A stretch of DNA of 64,000 nt from Dongia_B sp035539075 (GTDB taxonomy: Bacteria > Pseudomonadota > Alphaproteobacteria > Dongiales > Dongiaceae). The stretch spans positions 56,321-120,320 of the forward strand of contig DATLJB010000052.1 of the NCBI GenBank assembly GCA_035539075.1, given 5' to 3'. Shown one piece after another: positions 52,592 through 61,545 of the stretch. The notes beneath the pieces are model-generated. The model saw only the letters and a program-made list of their open reading frames with translations. It did not search any database and was not told the DNA's origin. The number at the start of each line of letters is the position of its first letter. Within the stretch, counting starts at the first letter, position 1. Position numbers and translations under genes: made by a program.

Positions 52592-53833
52592 CTAGAAAGT
52601 AAATGCCAGCTGGGCGCCGAAGACCGCGGCATCGTTCGCGCTGGTGTGGCCGCTGGGATTGATGATGTATTGGAAGTCGGGCGTGATGGCGAGCCAGGGC
52701 GTGGCCGCGAGCGTGTAGTTCAGTTCCAGCGTCAGCTCACCGGTCGTGCCCTGCTGTGTGTCGCTGATCTTCCCATAGGCGACCATGAAGGCAGTCGTGT
52801 CGTCGGCGCGACTGGCGATCAAGCCCTGATACGTGGCGCCGGCCGCAAAGAAGAAGGGCATCAAATTGATGTTCTCCTGAGGCTGCCAGGCAACCGCCGC
52901 CCAGGGGGTGAGGCCGATGCTGCTATCCGCGCCACCTTCGCGATAGATCATCTGCTGCGCCATGGCATAGAACCCGTAGTTACCCGCCTTCTGATGACCG
53001 TTGTTGAGGTCGGTATAATGGTTTCCGGCATAGAAGCCACCGAAAGAATAGGTTCCGGGCAAGCCGGCATCGCCCTTCGCCTGATTGAGCTTGTAACTGA
53101 CCTGCCCCACCGTCAGCACACCCTCATTCGGCTGCAGGCTGAAATGCGTTCCATTGGTCGAGGCCTTCGGCGCGGCGGAAGAAGGATCGGTGTCGTAGAT
53201 GCCGGCGGCAAGCTGGATCTGATCGACGGGCGCATAGGTGACGACGGCGCCCCATTCGACAGCCGGCGCCGAGGTGAAGGCAGAGGTATTGAGCGGGATG
53301 TTCGCGGGATCGCTGTTGATCGCGGCGCTCACATAGTCGTTGAACACCGGCAGGGCTGCAAATGTGCTGTTCGCTGACAGCCGCCCCAATTGCAACTGCA
53401 GTCCCCCATCGAGCAGGGTCTGCTGGGCATAGAGCTGCCCGAGATAGGTGCCGTTCGGCTCATAAGCGTGGGAAACTTCGAAGAGATTGCCGATGTCGCG
53501 CGCCGACAGGCTGTTGCCCGCCTGCCACCAAAATTCGGAATGGATCAGGAAGCCTTCAAGGCCTGCAAGCTTGCCGAAATCGATCTCATTGGTCAGGTTG
53601 AATTGACTGGCAAATGCCGAACTGTGATTGGAATGCGGCGCGCCGCCGGTATTTGCCTGAAAGGTTGCTGTTTCGCCGCCTTGAAAAGTAATGCCGTGAT
53701 CGGCAAGCGTCGTCCGGTAGCCGCCCCAGTCACCGGTCATCGTCGACCATGTCCACCAGGGGCCGTCATCGGCATAGGCCGAACCGGTCAGGCCCAATAA
53801 TATGACGAGGCAAACGCAGCTGACCCGTCCCAT
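52592..53833 (-). CDS. oprB: OprB-family carbohydrate-selective porin
   Basis: A 413-residue outer-membrane porin with a signal peptide ending GSAYADD. The family start WTWSTMTGDWGGYRTTLADHGI, alternating amphipathic strands, and QLQLGRLSANSTFA are present; the C-terminal strand ends in Phe (FGAQLAFTF), as outer-membrane barrels do. It allows diffusion of sugars or small solutes. GGAGGAG is just before the ATG. No sugar uptake genes adjoin it. Confidence 0.9.
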   Translation of the reverse strand: MGRVSCVCLVILLGLTGSAYADDGPWWTWSTMTGDWGGYRTTLADHGITFQGGETATFQANTGGAPHSNHSSAFASQFNLTNEIDFGKLAGLEGFLIHSEFWWQAGNSLSARDIGNLFEVSHAYEPNGTYLGQLYAQQTLLDGGLQLQLGRLSANSTFAALPVFNDYVSAAINSDPANIPLNTSAFTSAPAVEWGAVVTYAPVDQIQLAAGIYDTDPSSAAPKASTNGTHFSLQPNEGVLTVGQVSYKLNQAKGDAGLPGTYSFGGFYAGNHYTDLNNGHQKAGNYGFYAMAQQMIYREGGADSSIGLTPWAAVAWQPQENINLMPFFFAAGATYQGLIASRADDTTAFMVAYGKISDTQQGTTGELTLELNYTLAATPWLAITPDFQYIINPSGHTSANDAAVFGAQLAFTF

Positions 53834-54195
53834 CTCTCCTCCTGATTACAAAAACGTATATCGTAGGGCGCGGCGCCAATTTGTGGCGTCGCCATCGCTG
53901 AACGACGGCAAATGGGCAACGGATATTCCAGGAAATTGCCGCCGGGAGCCGGCAAGCCCACCGAGAATATACTGGCTGGCAGCCGCGTCAATCACTGATA
54001 CGGGCCGCGTTATTCAGCGCGGCATAAGAGGGCGCCGCGGCGATTGAAGACACGGCGTCTTCGTCGGGATTGATTGCGGGATCGATAACTACAGATCAGC
54101 TTCAGCGACCGCCTCATGCAGCCGCTCGATCGGCTTGCGAAAGAGTGCTGGTATAGTAGAGAACGCTAACCCAGCTACTGAAAGGTTGCTCGCCT
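53834..54195. other. intergenic region between oprB and arsH
   Basis: 362 bp upstream of oprB and downstream of arsH. No credible gene or clear terminator is seen. Confidence 0.4.
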
Positions 54196-54927
54196 TCAGA
54201 TCTTCTTCAGGTCGACTGCTGGACTGTCCTTCGACCTTTGTAAGGCCTCACGCCGCTCGGAATACCGGTCGACCAGATAATCCGACCGGTCGCGCACGAG
54301 CAGCGTGAATTTCATCAGCCCCTCCATGACATCGACGAGGCGATCATAGTAAGGCGATGGTCTCATCCGCCCTTGCTCATCGAACTCTTCATATGCTTTC
54401 GGGATCGACGACTGGTTCGGGATCGTCACCATGCGCATCCACCGGCCAAGCACGCGAAGCGCATTGACCGCATTGAACGACTGAGAACCGCCCGAGACTT
54501 GCATCACGGCAAGCGTTCTACCCTGAGTCGGCCTGATGCCGTCTTCGGAGAGAGGCAGCCAATCGATCTGGCTTTTGAAGATGCCGGTGATGGTTCCATG
54601 GCGCTCGGGGCTGCACCAGACCTGGCCCTCCGACCATATCGATAGATCTCGCAGCTCTTTCACTTTGGGATGGTCTTTCGGCGCATCGTCCGGCTGAGGC
54701 AGTCCGCGGGGATCATAGATCCGGGTCTCGGCACCGAAGCGGCGCAGAAGGCGTGCCGCCTCTTCGACCAGAAGCCGGCTATAGGAACGCTCGCGCAGCG
54801 ATCCGTAAAGCAGCAAGATGCGCGGCGGGTGCGTCGCTCGAGCTGATATCTGCAGCTTGCCGGCATCCGGCAGATCGAAGGCTGCCTCATCAATATTCGG
54901 GATGGTCGAATCCGGTTGGGTAGTCAT
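54196..54927 (-). CDS. arsH: ArsH, NADPH:FMN oxidoreductase
   Basis: A 243-residue flavodoxin-like protein. PPRILLLYGSLRERSYSRLL binds the FMN phosphate; it also has IYDPRGLPQPDD, SPERHGTITGIFKSQIDW and GRTLAVMQVSGGSQSFNAVN. ArsH gives resistance to trivalent organoarsenicals by oxidising them. It is divergent from arsR, with the palindromic operator between them, so it is probably ArsR-controlled. Confidence 0.95.
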   Translation of the reverse strand: MTTQPDSTIPNIDEAAFDLPDAGKLQISARATHPPRILLLYGSLRERSYSRLLVEEAARLLRRFGAETRIYDPRGLPQPDDAPKDHPKVKELRDLSIWSEGQVWCSPERHGTITGIFKSQIDWLPLSEDGIRPTQGRTLAVMQVSGGSQSFNAVNALRVLGRWMRMVTIPNQSSIPKAYEEFDEQGRMRPSPYYDRLVDVMEGLMKFTLLVRDRSDYLVDRYSERREALQRSKDSPAVDLKKI

Positions 54928-54972
54928 GGCGCATCCTTGTCATGAATTTTTCACGGAAGCGTTCTTGATTAA

Positions 54973-54998
54973 TTTCTATAATTCGGTATTTATAGAAA
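54973..54998. promoter_or_regulatory. ArsR operator in the arsH-arsR intergenic region
   Basis: A perfect inverted repeat TTTCTATAA - 8 bases - TTATAGAAA, ending two bases before the arsR ATG. It overlaps a possible promoter (TTGATT 54965-54970, TATTTA 54987-54992), which would start a leaderless arsR mRNA. Confidence 0.75.
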
Positions 54999-54999
54999 T

Positions 55000-55335
55000 A
55001 TGAAAGAGAATCAAGCCCTCGAAGCATTTTCCGCCTTATCGAACGCGACCCGGCTGGAGGTGTTTCGATATCTGATCAAGATGGCGCCTGAAGCGGTGCC
55101 CGCGGGAGACATTGCGCGCGAGGTCGAAGTGCCTGCAAGCACGATGTCGACCCAACTCGCCATCCTGAGCCGGGCAGGATTGATCACATCGCTTCGCAGC
55201 GGACGGGTGGTCAGCTACAGGGCCGATGTCGAGGGCGTTCGGGCATTGTTGAACTATCTTGTAAGAGACTGTTGTCACGGTAAGCCGGAAGTCTGCGCAA
55301 ACCTCATTGCGGCGGTTCTGCCGTCCTGCTGCTAG
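55000..55335 (+). CDS. arsR: ArsR family As(III)-responsive repressor
   Basis: A 111-residue winged-helix repressor: FSALSNATRLEVFRYLI, VPASTMSTQLAILSRAGL, SGRVVSYRAD. The metalloid-binding Cys are C-terminal (Cys91, Cys92, Cys99) with an extra Cys110-Cys111 pair at the very end. It matches ArsR types sensing through C-terminal CC sites rather than the classic alpha-3 CVC. No Shine-Dalgarno precedes the ATG. It heads an operon with arsC, acr3 and a second arsC. Confidence 0.93.
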   Translation: MKENQALEAFSALSNATRLEVFRYLIKMAPEAVPAGDIAREVEVPASTMSTQLAILSRAGLITSLRSGRVVSYRADVEGVRALLNYLVRDCCHGKPEVCANLIAAVLPSCC

Positions 55336-55380
55336 CCACTTAGCGTACTGACATCGCGAATTCACCCTATGGAGGCTCAC

Positions 55381-55890
55381 GTGGTCGACCACGTTTTTAA
55401 CGTGCTGTTTTTATGTACCGGAAACTCGGCCCGCAGCATTCTGGCCGAAGCCATCATCAATCGTGAGGGACAAGGCCGCTTCCATGGCTTCAGTGCAGGC
55501 AGCCATCCCAAGGGAGAGGTCCACCCCTTCGCCATCGACCTGCTGAAAAAGATGAATCATTCGACGAGCGAGCTGCGATCGAAGAACTGGGACGAGTTTG
55601 CTCACCCTGACGCACCCGAGATGGATTTCGTTTTTACTGTCTGCGACAATGCTGCGAACGAAGTCTGCCCGGTATGGCCAGGCCAGCCCATGAGCGCCCA
55701 TTGGGGATTACCCGACCCCGCGGCAGTGGACGGCCCCGAGGTGGAACAGCGGCTGGCCTTTGCGGATGCCTACCGCATGCTCCGCAATCGTATCAGTATC
55801 TTCACAAGCCTGCCGATGAAGTCTCTTGATAAGCTGAGCCTGCAGAAGCGTCTGGATGATATTGGCCGCACTTTGCCTGAAACGGCCTAA
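55381..55890 (+). CDS. arsC: arsenate reductase, low-molecular-weight PTPase type
   Basis: A 169-residue ArsC with P-loop LCTGNSARS (Cys12, Arg18) and resolving Cys88 and Cys96 in TVCDNAANEVCP, then SAHWGLPDP. It reduces arsenate using thioredoxin or a related thiol. GTG at 55381 has GGAGG five bases upstream; the ATG at 55369 does not, and the Shine-Dalgarno lies inside that frame, so GTG was chosen. It is followed by acr3. Confidence 0.92.
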   Translation: MVDHVFNVLFLCTGNSARSILAEAIINREGQGRFHGFSAGSHPKGEVHPFAIDLLKKMNHSTSELRSKNWDEFAHPDAPEMDFVFTVCDNAANEVCPVWPGQPMSAHWGLPDPAAVDGPEVEQRLAFADAYRMLRNRISIFTSLPMKSLDKLSLQKRLDDIGRTLPETA

Positions 55891-55928
55891 CCGATCGCAT
55901 TACTTCCGTAAAACAAGAAAGTTCACAA

Positions 55929-56996
55929 ATGTCGACCTTTGAGCGCTACCTGACCGTTTGGGTGCTCCTCTGCATCGTTCTTGGCATTACCCTCGGCAGC
56001 TTCTTCTCACCGGTCTTTCATGCCATCGGCGCGATGGAGGTTGCCAATGTCAACTTCCCCGTCGCCATTCTCATTTGGCTGATGATCATTCCGATGCTGG
56101 TGAAGATCGACTTCGCTGCGCTCGGCCAGGTGAAGGAGCATTGGCGCGGCATCGGCGTGACATTGTTCGTCAACTGGGCCGTCAAGCCGTTCTCCATGGC
56201 AATCTTGGGCTGGCTTTTCATCGGCTATCTTTTCCGGCCGTTCCTGCCTGCCGCCCAGATCGACTCCTATATCGCCGGCCTCATTATTCTTGCCGCTGCT
56301 CCTTGCACCGCCATGGTATTCGTCTGGAGCAACCTCTCGGATGGCGAACCGCATTTCACGCTGAGCCAGGTCGCCTTGAACGACACCATCATGGTGTTCG
56401 CCTTCGCGCCGATCGTGGCATTCCTGCTCGGTCTTTCCGCGATCACGGTTCCCTGGCAAACGCTTGCATTGTCCGTGGCCCTCTACATCGTGGTTCCGGT
56501 CATTATTGCGCAGGTGGTCCGGCGTTCTGTCATTGGTGGTGGTGGTGGCCTACCGGCATTGCAGCGGCTGCTTTCGAAACTGCAACCGATCTCACTTGTT
56601 GCGCTGCTGACCACGCTCGTCCTGCTGTTTGGCTTCCAAGGCGACCAGATTCTTGCTCAGCCAACCACGATTGTTCTGCTTGCGGTGCCGATCCTGATCC
56701 AGGTCTATTTCAATTCGGGTCTGGCTTACCTGCTGAACCGGGCCTGTGGTGAGCAGCACTGCGTCGCCGCACCCTCTGCTTTGATCGGAGCCAGCAACTT
56801 CTTCGAGCTGGCGGTGGCGGCGGCAATCAGCCTCTTCGGCCTGCAATCGGGGGCCGCACTGGCGACGGTCGTCGGCGTGCTCATTGAAGTGCCGGTGATG
56901 CTTTCCGTCGTCAAGATCGTGAACTCGACCAAGGGTTGGTACGAGCGGGGCCGGAACGTCCGCGGCGGAAAATCGCTTGTTGGTCAGCAGCGCTGA
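55929..56996 (+). CDS. acr3: Acr3 arsenite efflux transporter
   Basis: A 355-residue, 10-helix BART-superfamily permease. The essential Cys is Cys126 in LAAAPCTAMVFVWSNLSDG, with GASNFFELAVAAAISLFG near the end. It exports As(OH)2O-/As(III) by proton exchange. A convergent arsA ATPase gene downstream may energise it. It is co-transcribed with both arsC genes. Confidence 0.95.
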   Translation: MSTFERYLTVWVLLCIVLGITLGSFFSPVFHAIGAMEVANVNFPVAILIWLMIIPMLVKIDFAALGQVKEHWRGIGVTLFVNWAVKPFSMAILGWLFIGYLFRPFLPAAQIDSYIAGLIILAAAPCTAMVFVWSNLSDGEPHFTLSQVALNDTIMVFAFAPIVAFLLGLSAITVPWQTLALSVALYIVVPVIIAQVVRRSVIGGGGGLPALQRLLSKLQPISLVALLTTLVLLFGFQGDQILAQPTTIVLLAVPILIQVYFNSGLAYLLNRACGEQHCVAAPSALIGASNFFELAVAAAISLFGLQSGAALATVVGVLIEVPVMLSVVKIVNSTKGWYERGRNVRGGKSLVGQQR

Positions 56997-57015
56997 AGGC
57001 GCGGAGGAGAAGACG

Positions 57016-57465
57016 ATGGCCGAAGCGAACATCCCAGTCACGATCTATCACAATCCTTCTTGCGGCACTTCGCGGAATACCCTTGGTCTCATTCGAAATG
57101 CCGGTATCGAACCAAAAATCGTCGAATACTTGACCGACATTCCCAGCAAGGATGTCATTCGTGACCTGGTAGTCCGTGCCGGGATCACGTTGCGAGACGC
57201 GTTGCGCCGCAAAGGTACCCCCTACGAGGATCTAGGCCTGGACGCCCCCGAATGGACGGACGAAAAGATCCTGGATGCGATCCAGCGTTTTCCAATTCTC
57301 TTGAACCGCCCTTTTGTCGTGACGCCCTGGGGCGTGAAGCTATGTCGCCCCTCGGAGACCGTTCTCGACATCCTGCCGCTTTCCCAGAAGAAGCGTTTCA
57401 TCAAGGAGGACGGAGAGCTGGTGATCGATGACCACGGCAACCGGGTTCAACACATCCAAGGTTAG
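57016..57465 (+). CDS. arsC: arsenate reductase, glutaredoxin-dependent type
   Basis: A 149-residue ArsC of the plasmid R773 type: Cys16 in YHNPSCGTSRNTL, then LRDALRRKGTPYEDLGL and PILLNRPFVVTPWGVKLCRP, with the catalytic Arg residues. It is a different fold from the arsC at 55381, so the operon has two independent arsenate reduction routes. GGAGGAG precedes the ATG at 57016. Its stop overlaps that of arsA by 4 bp. Confidence 0.94.
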   Translation: MAEANIPVTIYHNPSCGTSRNTLGLIRNAGIEPKIVEYLTDIPSKDVIRDLVVRAGITLRDALRRKGTPYEDLGLDAPEWTDEKILDAIQRFPILLNRPFVVTPWGVKLCRPSETVLDILPLSQKKRFIKEDGELVIDDHGNRVQHIQG

Positions 57466-59231
57466 CACACGAGTTTAGCTAACGCCGCAATGCCCGTTGG
57501 TGCTTCCGGCTGCCACGGAACCAGCGCTATTCGTTTCGCCAAGCCGCCGCGAACCCGGGCGATCTGCCTTGCTTCGCCGCCCATCTTGAAGCGCAGCAAA
57601 GGGTCCGCCGATCCGGTGAGGCTCAAGCAATTATTTATGATCCAGGCAAACGGCTCGATCTTTGCCCGACGGAGATCTTCCTGAAGGGATGTCGCTTCGG
57701 ATATCGGCGTCGTCTCTGGCAAGGCGACCAGAAGGATCTTCGTGTAGTTTTGGTCCTGCAGACGCATCAGCGTGGTCACCGCCCGTCCCGAAGCGCCGGT
57801 CTGATGAAAGTCGCGCAAAACCTGGCGGTGATATGCGCCCGTCGCATCCAATAACAGGAATGTGTGGCCCGTAGGCGCGGTATCAATCACCACGAAGCCT
57901 GACCTTCCCTTGGTGACGATCCGAGAGAAGGCATGGAAAACGGCAACCTCTTCCGTGCAAGGGGAGCGAAGATCTTCCAAGAGAAGAGCTTTACCTGCTG
58001 CATCCAGATTGACGCCACGCGTCTCCATGATCCGATCAATGTAGGCCTGGGTCTCTACCGCCGGATCAATCCGGCTGACCGTGAGGTTCGGCAGGTGCTC
58101 CCCGGCTGTTACCCATTCAACATGCGCCGCCGGATCTGTCGTTGTGAGAAGCACCTGGTGGCCGCGCCTGGCCAGCTCCGTCGCGACGGCTCCGGCCATG
58201 GTCGTCTTCCCGACGCCCCCTTTGCCCATGACCATGACCAAGCCGTTTCCAGAGGCTTCGATTTCGTCGATCAGGGATTTCAAGCCGGGCTGTCCCGACA
58301 AGGGCTCTGTTTTGGCGGACGTTAAAGGCGGCTGCTCTTGCCTGATCATGCTGCGCAGCGCATCGAGACCGATCATGTCATAGGCGCGCATCGGTATATC
58401 GTCGCGGCTCAGAACCTTGAGCGAGTCTGGTATGTGTTCCAGGGCCGCGTTGCATCGTTGCTCGAATGCATGGGCAATCCTGTCAGCCGGATCAGCCGCA
58501 TGATAAATAGCATTTACCAGCAGATGCTGGTTGTTCAAGCCGAGTGCGCGAAGCTCCCCGGCCGACCGCGCGGCTTCCCGAAGCGCGGATGCTTCCGGCC
58601 TGGTCACCAAGGCTATCGTCGTCATTGCGCCGTCATTTAGGGCGGCCAAGGCCTTTTCAAAGACGGATAGCTGCATTTGCAAACCAGAATGCGGGCCCAG
58701 GCAAGATGCGCCGTTCTCGTTCGTTTCGAGGAACGACGACCACGCTTTCGGTAAGCTCAGCAGCCGCAGGGTATGTCCCGTGGGGGCCGTGTCAAAGATG
58801 ATATGGTCATAGATGGCACTCTCGGCACCTTCGTCGGCAAGGAGGCCCGCGAACTGATCGAATGCGGCGATTTCGGTCGTACATGCACCTGACAGTTGCT
58901 CCCTGACTTTCTCCTTGTCAGCAGCCGACGCGGATATCATGGCGGCCAGCACGCGCTGGCGATACGCATCTGCCGCCGCTTGCGGATCTATATTCAAGGC
59001 TGATAGGCCGGGTGCGCCTGAGACGGTCGTAGGTGCAGGCGAAAGACGGCACTCCAGCATCTCGTCGAGGTTTGAAGCAGGGTCCGTACTCACGAGCAGA
59101 ACTTTCCGCCCCGAATCAACGAGTGCCAGCGCAACGGCACAGGAGAGAGCCGTCTTTCCGACACCGCCCTTGCCGGTGAAAAACATATAGCGCGTCGGAT
59201 TGACCAGAATTTTGAGCGGAAGGAGGGACAT
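57462..59231 (-). CDS. arsA: ArsA arsenite-stimulated ATPase
   Basis: A 589-residue tandem ATPase with two halves. P-loops GKGGVGKT are at residues 20-27 and 336-343, each followed by a DTAPTGHT switch. The three Cys that bind As(III) in E. coli ArsA are all present: Cys117 (SGACTTEIA), Cys177 (ASCLGP) and Cys425 (RSPCTEEVA). It powers arsenite export with ArsB or Acr3. It is on the opposite strand to the acr3 operon, and no arsD chaperone is nearby. Confidence 0.95.
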   Translation of the reverse strand: MSLLPLKILVNPTRYMFFTGKGGVGKTALSCAVALALVDSGRKVLLVSTDPASNLDEMLECRLSPAPTTVSGAPGLSALNIDPQAAADAYRQRVLAAMISASAADKEKVREQLSGACTTEIAAFDQFAGLLADEGAESAIYDHIIFDTAPTGHTLRLLSLPKAWSSFLETNENGASCLGPHSGLQMQLSVFEKALAALNDGAMTTIALVTRPEASALREAARSAGELRALGLNNQHLLVNAIYHAADPADRIAHAFEQRCNAALEHIPDSLKVLSRDDIPMRAYDMIGLDALRSMIRQEQPPLTSAKTEPLSGQPGLKSLIDEIEASGNGLVMVMGKGGVGKTTMAGAVATELARRGHQVLLTTTDPAAHVEWVTAGEHLPNLTVSRIDPAVETQAYIDRIMETRGVNLDAAGKALLLEDLRSPCTEEVAVFHAFSRIVTKGRSGFVVIDTAPTGHTFLLLDATGAYHRQVLRDFHQTGASGRAVTTLMRLQDQNYTKILLVALPETTPISEATSLQEDLRRAKIEPFAWIINNCLSLTGSADPLLRFKMGGEARQIARVRGGLAKRIALVPWQPEAPTGIAALAKLVC

Positions 59232-59456
59232 AAGGACCTCTGAGTGGCGACTTTTATTTATTCTAGCTCGGAACGCCGGTGGCTCCGTTGATCTCGGTCA
59301 AACGTCGCGGCTCCGCCTGGAAGAGATAGGTCCAGCTTAAACCGTTCGTAGACCGGTACTCGTCGCGATCGTGCCAGAAACGCGAATCTCCTAAGGGTCA
59401 AATCGTGTCATTGCTCTCGATATACAAATACGAGCCCCGTCACAGTCTTGACCCTC

Positions 59457-60341
59457 ATGAAGGCAAAAGACGTCGCCCTCGCCTGCTGTCCACCGGCCTT
59501 GTGGGGGATATCTTATGCATTGGCGAAACCCGCGACCGACCATTTCCCGCCCATTTTTATGATGACGATGGTCTACGGCCTGACAGCTATCGCGCTCTAT
59601 CGCCCCAATAGACGGCCTCTTACGCGACGCAGATACCTGTTCCTCATTGCAGCCTTCGGCGGAGCCATCCAGAGCAGCCTGATCTTCACCGGCATTTCCG
59701 GGCTGCCCGCCGCGACAGCCATCCTCGCCGTTCAAGCACAGGTACCTTTTGCCGTTTTGGCAGCCTGGATCATCGGCGGCGAGCGTCTTGAAATAAAGCG
59801 GCTGGTCGGCATCGGCATTTCCGGCATCGGCATCATTGTGATCGCCGGGGCGCCCGAGGCCACAGGTAACCTGCTCTCCCTCGGCCTCGTCTTGCTCGGA
59901 ACGCTCTCCTGGGGTCTATCCCAGGGGTTGGCCCGTCGATTGAGCCGGGACGCCGGGCGAACGCTCACCGCCGCCATCATGACCTATGCCGCGCCTCAGA
60001 TGTTGGGAGCATCATTGGTGCTGGAATCGGGGCAGACCATGGCACTCCAGACTGCATCTTGGCGAGATTGGTTCGCGGTCGGATTGCTCTCGATTGGCGG
60101 CTTCGCCATCGCCTATTCGATTTGGTACGGGCTGCTCCAGCGCTACCGCGTCGATCAGGTCGCGCCCTTTGCCCTTCTGATGCCCTTCATTGGCGTCGTT
60201 GCCAGTGTGATGGCTTTGGGCGAGCATCTTTCGAGCGGAGCGATCATAGGCGGTGTCATTATCGTTCTTGGGCTGGCATTCATCATTCTGGATCGTCGAC
60301 CCGGTCGGCGAGCGAAAACCACGGATAGCGCAGGCGCATGA
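59457..60341 (+). CDS. EamA/DMT family transporter
   Basis: A 294-residue, 10-helix drug/metabolite transporter. The first EamA repeat starts with CCPPALWGISYALAKPATD; the second is LVLLGTLSWGLSQGLARR. It ends with LGEHLSSGAIIGGVIIVLGLAFI. The substrate is unknown. ATG at 59457 was chosen over TTG at 59448; neither has a strong Shine-Dalgarno. It is convergent with the MFS gene, 7 bp away. Confidence 0.88.
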   Translation: MKAKDVALACCPPALWGISYALAKPATDHFPPIFMMTMVYGLTAIALYRPNRRPLTRRRYLFLIAAFGGAIQSSLIFTGISGLPAATAILAVQAQVPFAVLAAWIIGGERLEIKRLVGIGISGIGIIVIAGAPEATGNLLSLGLVLLGTLSWGLSQGLARRLSRDAGRTLTAAIMTYAAPQMLGASLVLESGQTMALQTASWRDWFAVGLLSIGGFAIAYSIWYGLLQRYRVDQVAPFALLMPFIGVVASVMALGEHLSSGAIIGGVIIVLGLAFIILDRRPGRRAKTTDSAGA

Positions 60342-60348
60342 CCCCGTC

Positions 60349-61545
60349 TCAGGTCAGCACATGGCGCCGGGCCTTGTGGGTTACAATGAACAGCGCGACC
60401 GTCAACGCGACATTAAAAGCGGCCACGGCAGCAACCACATTGAGGGCGCTATCCGGCCCCATTCGCTCTATCAGAAATGCCCCAATGGAGGGAGATGCAG
60501 CTTGGGCAATTAGACTTGGTCGCGCCAGCTTACCCATAATTGGCGCATAGTCCTCAGGACCGAATAGAGCCAAAGGCAGAGTCGCCCGGGCGATCGACTC
60601 GAGACCAATGCCCCCACCGTAGAAGATCAGCGTCAGGAACACCATTGGGAAGTGCAAGCTGAGCAATGTCAGCCCTGCCGCGACGAGGCTGACCGATGCG
60701 ACCTTCGTCCAGATCGGATGGTGATAGCGCGCAATCAACATCTCAATAAAGCGCGCGCCGACCTGCGACGGGCCGACAAGCGTACCCAGGGCAACCGCTG
60801 CAGCCAGTGTCAGGCCGCGATCCCGCAAAATTGTAAGCAGGTGCACCGAGATGACCGTGGAGATCATGGAGCCGATCATGATGGCAATTGCCAGCAACAT
60901 GAATATGCCAGGTGCATGCAGCGACTTTGCTTGCTCCGTCTTGGCCGCCGCATCAGGCTTCACCACCTGCCCGTTGCAAGGCAACGCGAACAGGTAGATC
61001 GGCAAACTGATGAAGATCTGGACGGCGGCATAGGCGAAGCATGTATTACGCCAGCCGACATGCTCCATAAGGAATGCCGATAGCGGCCAGCAGGTCGTGC
61101 TGGCGAAGCCCCCGAACAAGGTCAAGGTCGCAATATGATGGCGGGCGTGCTCGCGATAGAGGCGCCCCAATGTCGAGAAGGCGGCATCATAGAGACCGGC
61201 GCTCATACCCAGACCCATGATGATCCAGGCCAGGATGAACAATGGCAGGTTGGGCGCTACGGCGAGGCCGACCTGCCCCGCGGCGATCAAAACAGCACTT
61301 GCTGCAAGAACCGGTCGTCCACCCTGCCGATGAATGAAACGACCGACACTTGGCGACGCCAAGCCGGCGACTAACAAGCCGAGGGACAAGCCGCCCACGA
61401 CCCAGGAGAGCGGCCAGCCCGTATCATCCGCGATGGGCTTGGCCAGCACAGCCGGGAGATAATAGGAAGATCCCCAGGCAAGAATCTGGGTAATTCCGAG
61501 CGCAGTAACAATGACTGCCGGGGGGACTGGCGGCTTAAGAGTCAT
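60349..61545 (-). CDS. MFS transporter in the second ars cluster (ArsK-like?)
   Basis: A 398-residue, 12-helix MFS permease: ALGITQILAWGSSYYLPAVLAKPIADDTGW in helices 1-2, then GLYDAAFSTLGRLY and FYGGGIGLESIARATLPLALFG. The ATG at 61545 overlaps the stop of the FAD monooxygenase gene (ATGA), so the two are coupled. Its place under an ArsR suggests export of a metalloid or organoarsenical, as for ArsK or ArsJ, but this is inference from context. Confidence 0.85.
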   Translation of the reverse strand: MTLKPPVPPAVIVTALGITQILAWGSSYYLPAVLAKPIADDTGWPLSWVVGGLSLGLLVAGLASPSVGRFIHRQGGRPVLAASAVLIAAGQVGLAVAPNLPLFILAWIIMGLGMSAGLYDAAFSTLGRLYREHARHHIATLTLFGGFASTTCWPLSAFLMEHVGWRNTCFAYAAVQIFISLPIYLFALPCNGQVVKPDAAAKTEQAKSLHAPGIFMLLAIAIMIGSMISTVISVHLLTILRDRGLTLAAAVALGTLVGPSQVGARFIEMLIARYHHPIWTKVASVSLVAAGLTLLSLHFPMVFLTLIFYGGGIGLESIARATLPLALFGPEDYAPIMGKLARPSLIAQAASPSIGAFLIERMGPDSALNVVAAVAAFNVALTVALFIVTHKARRHVLT

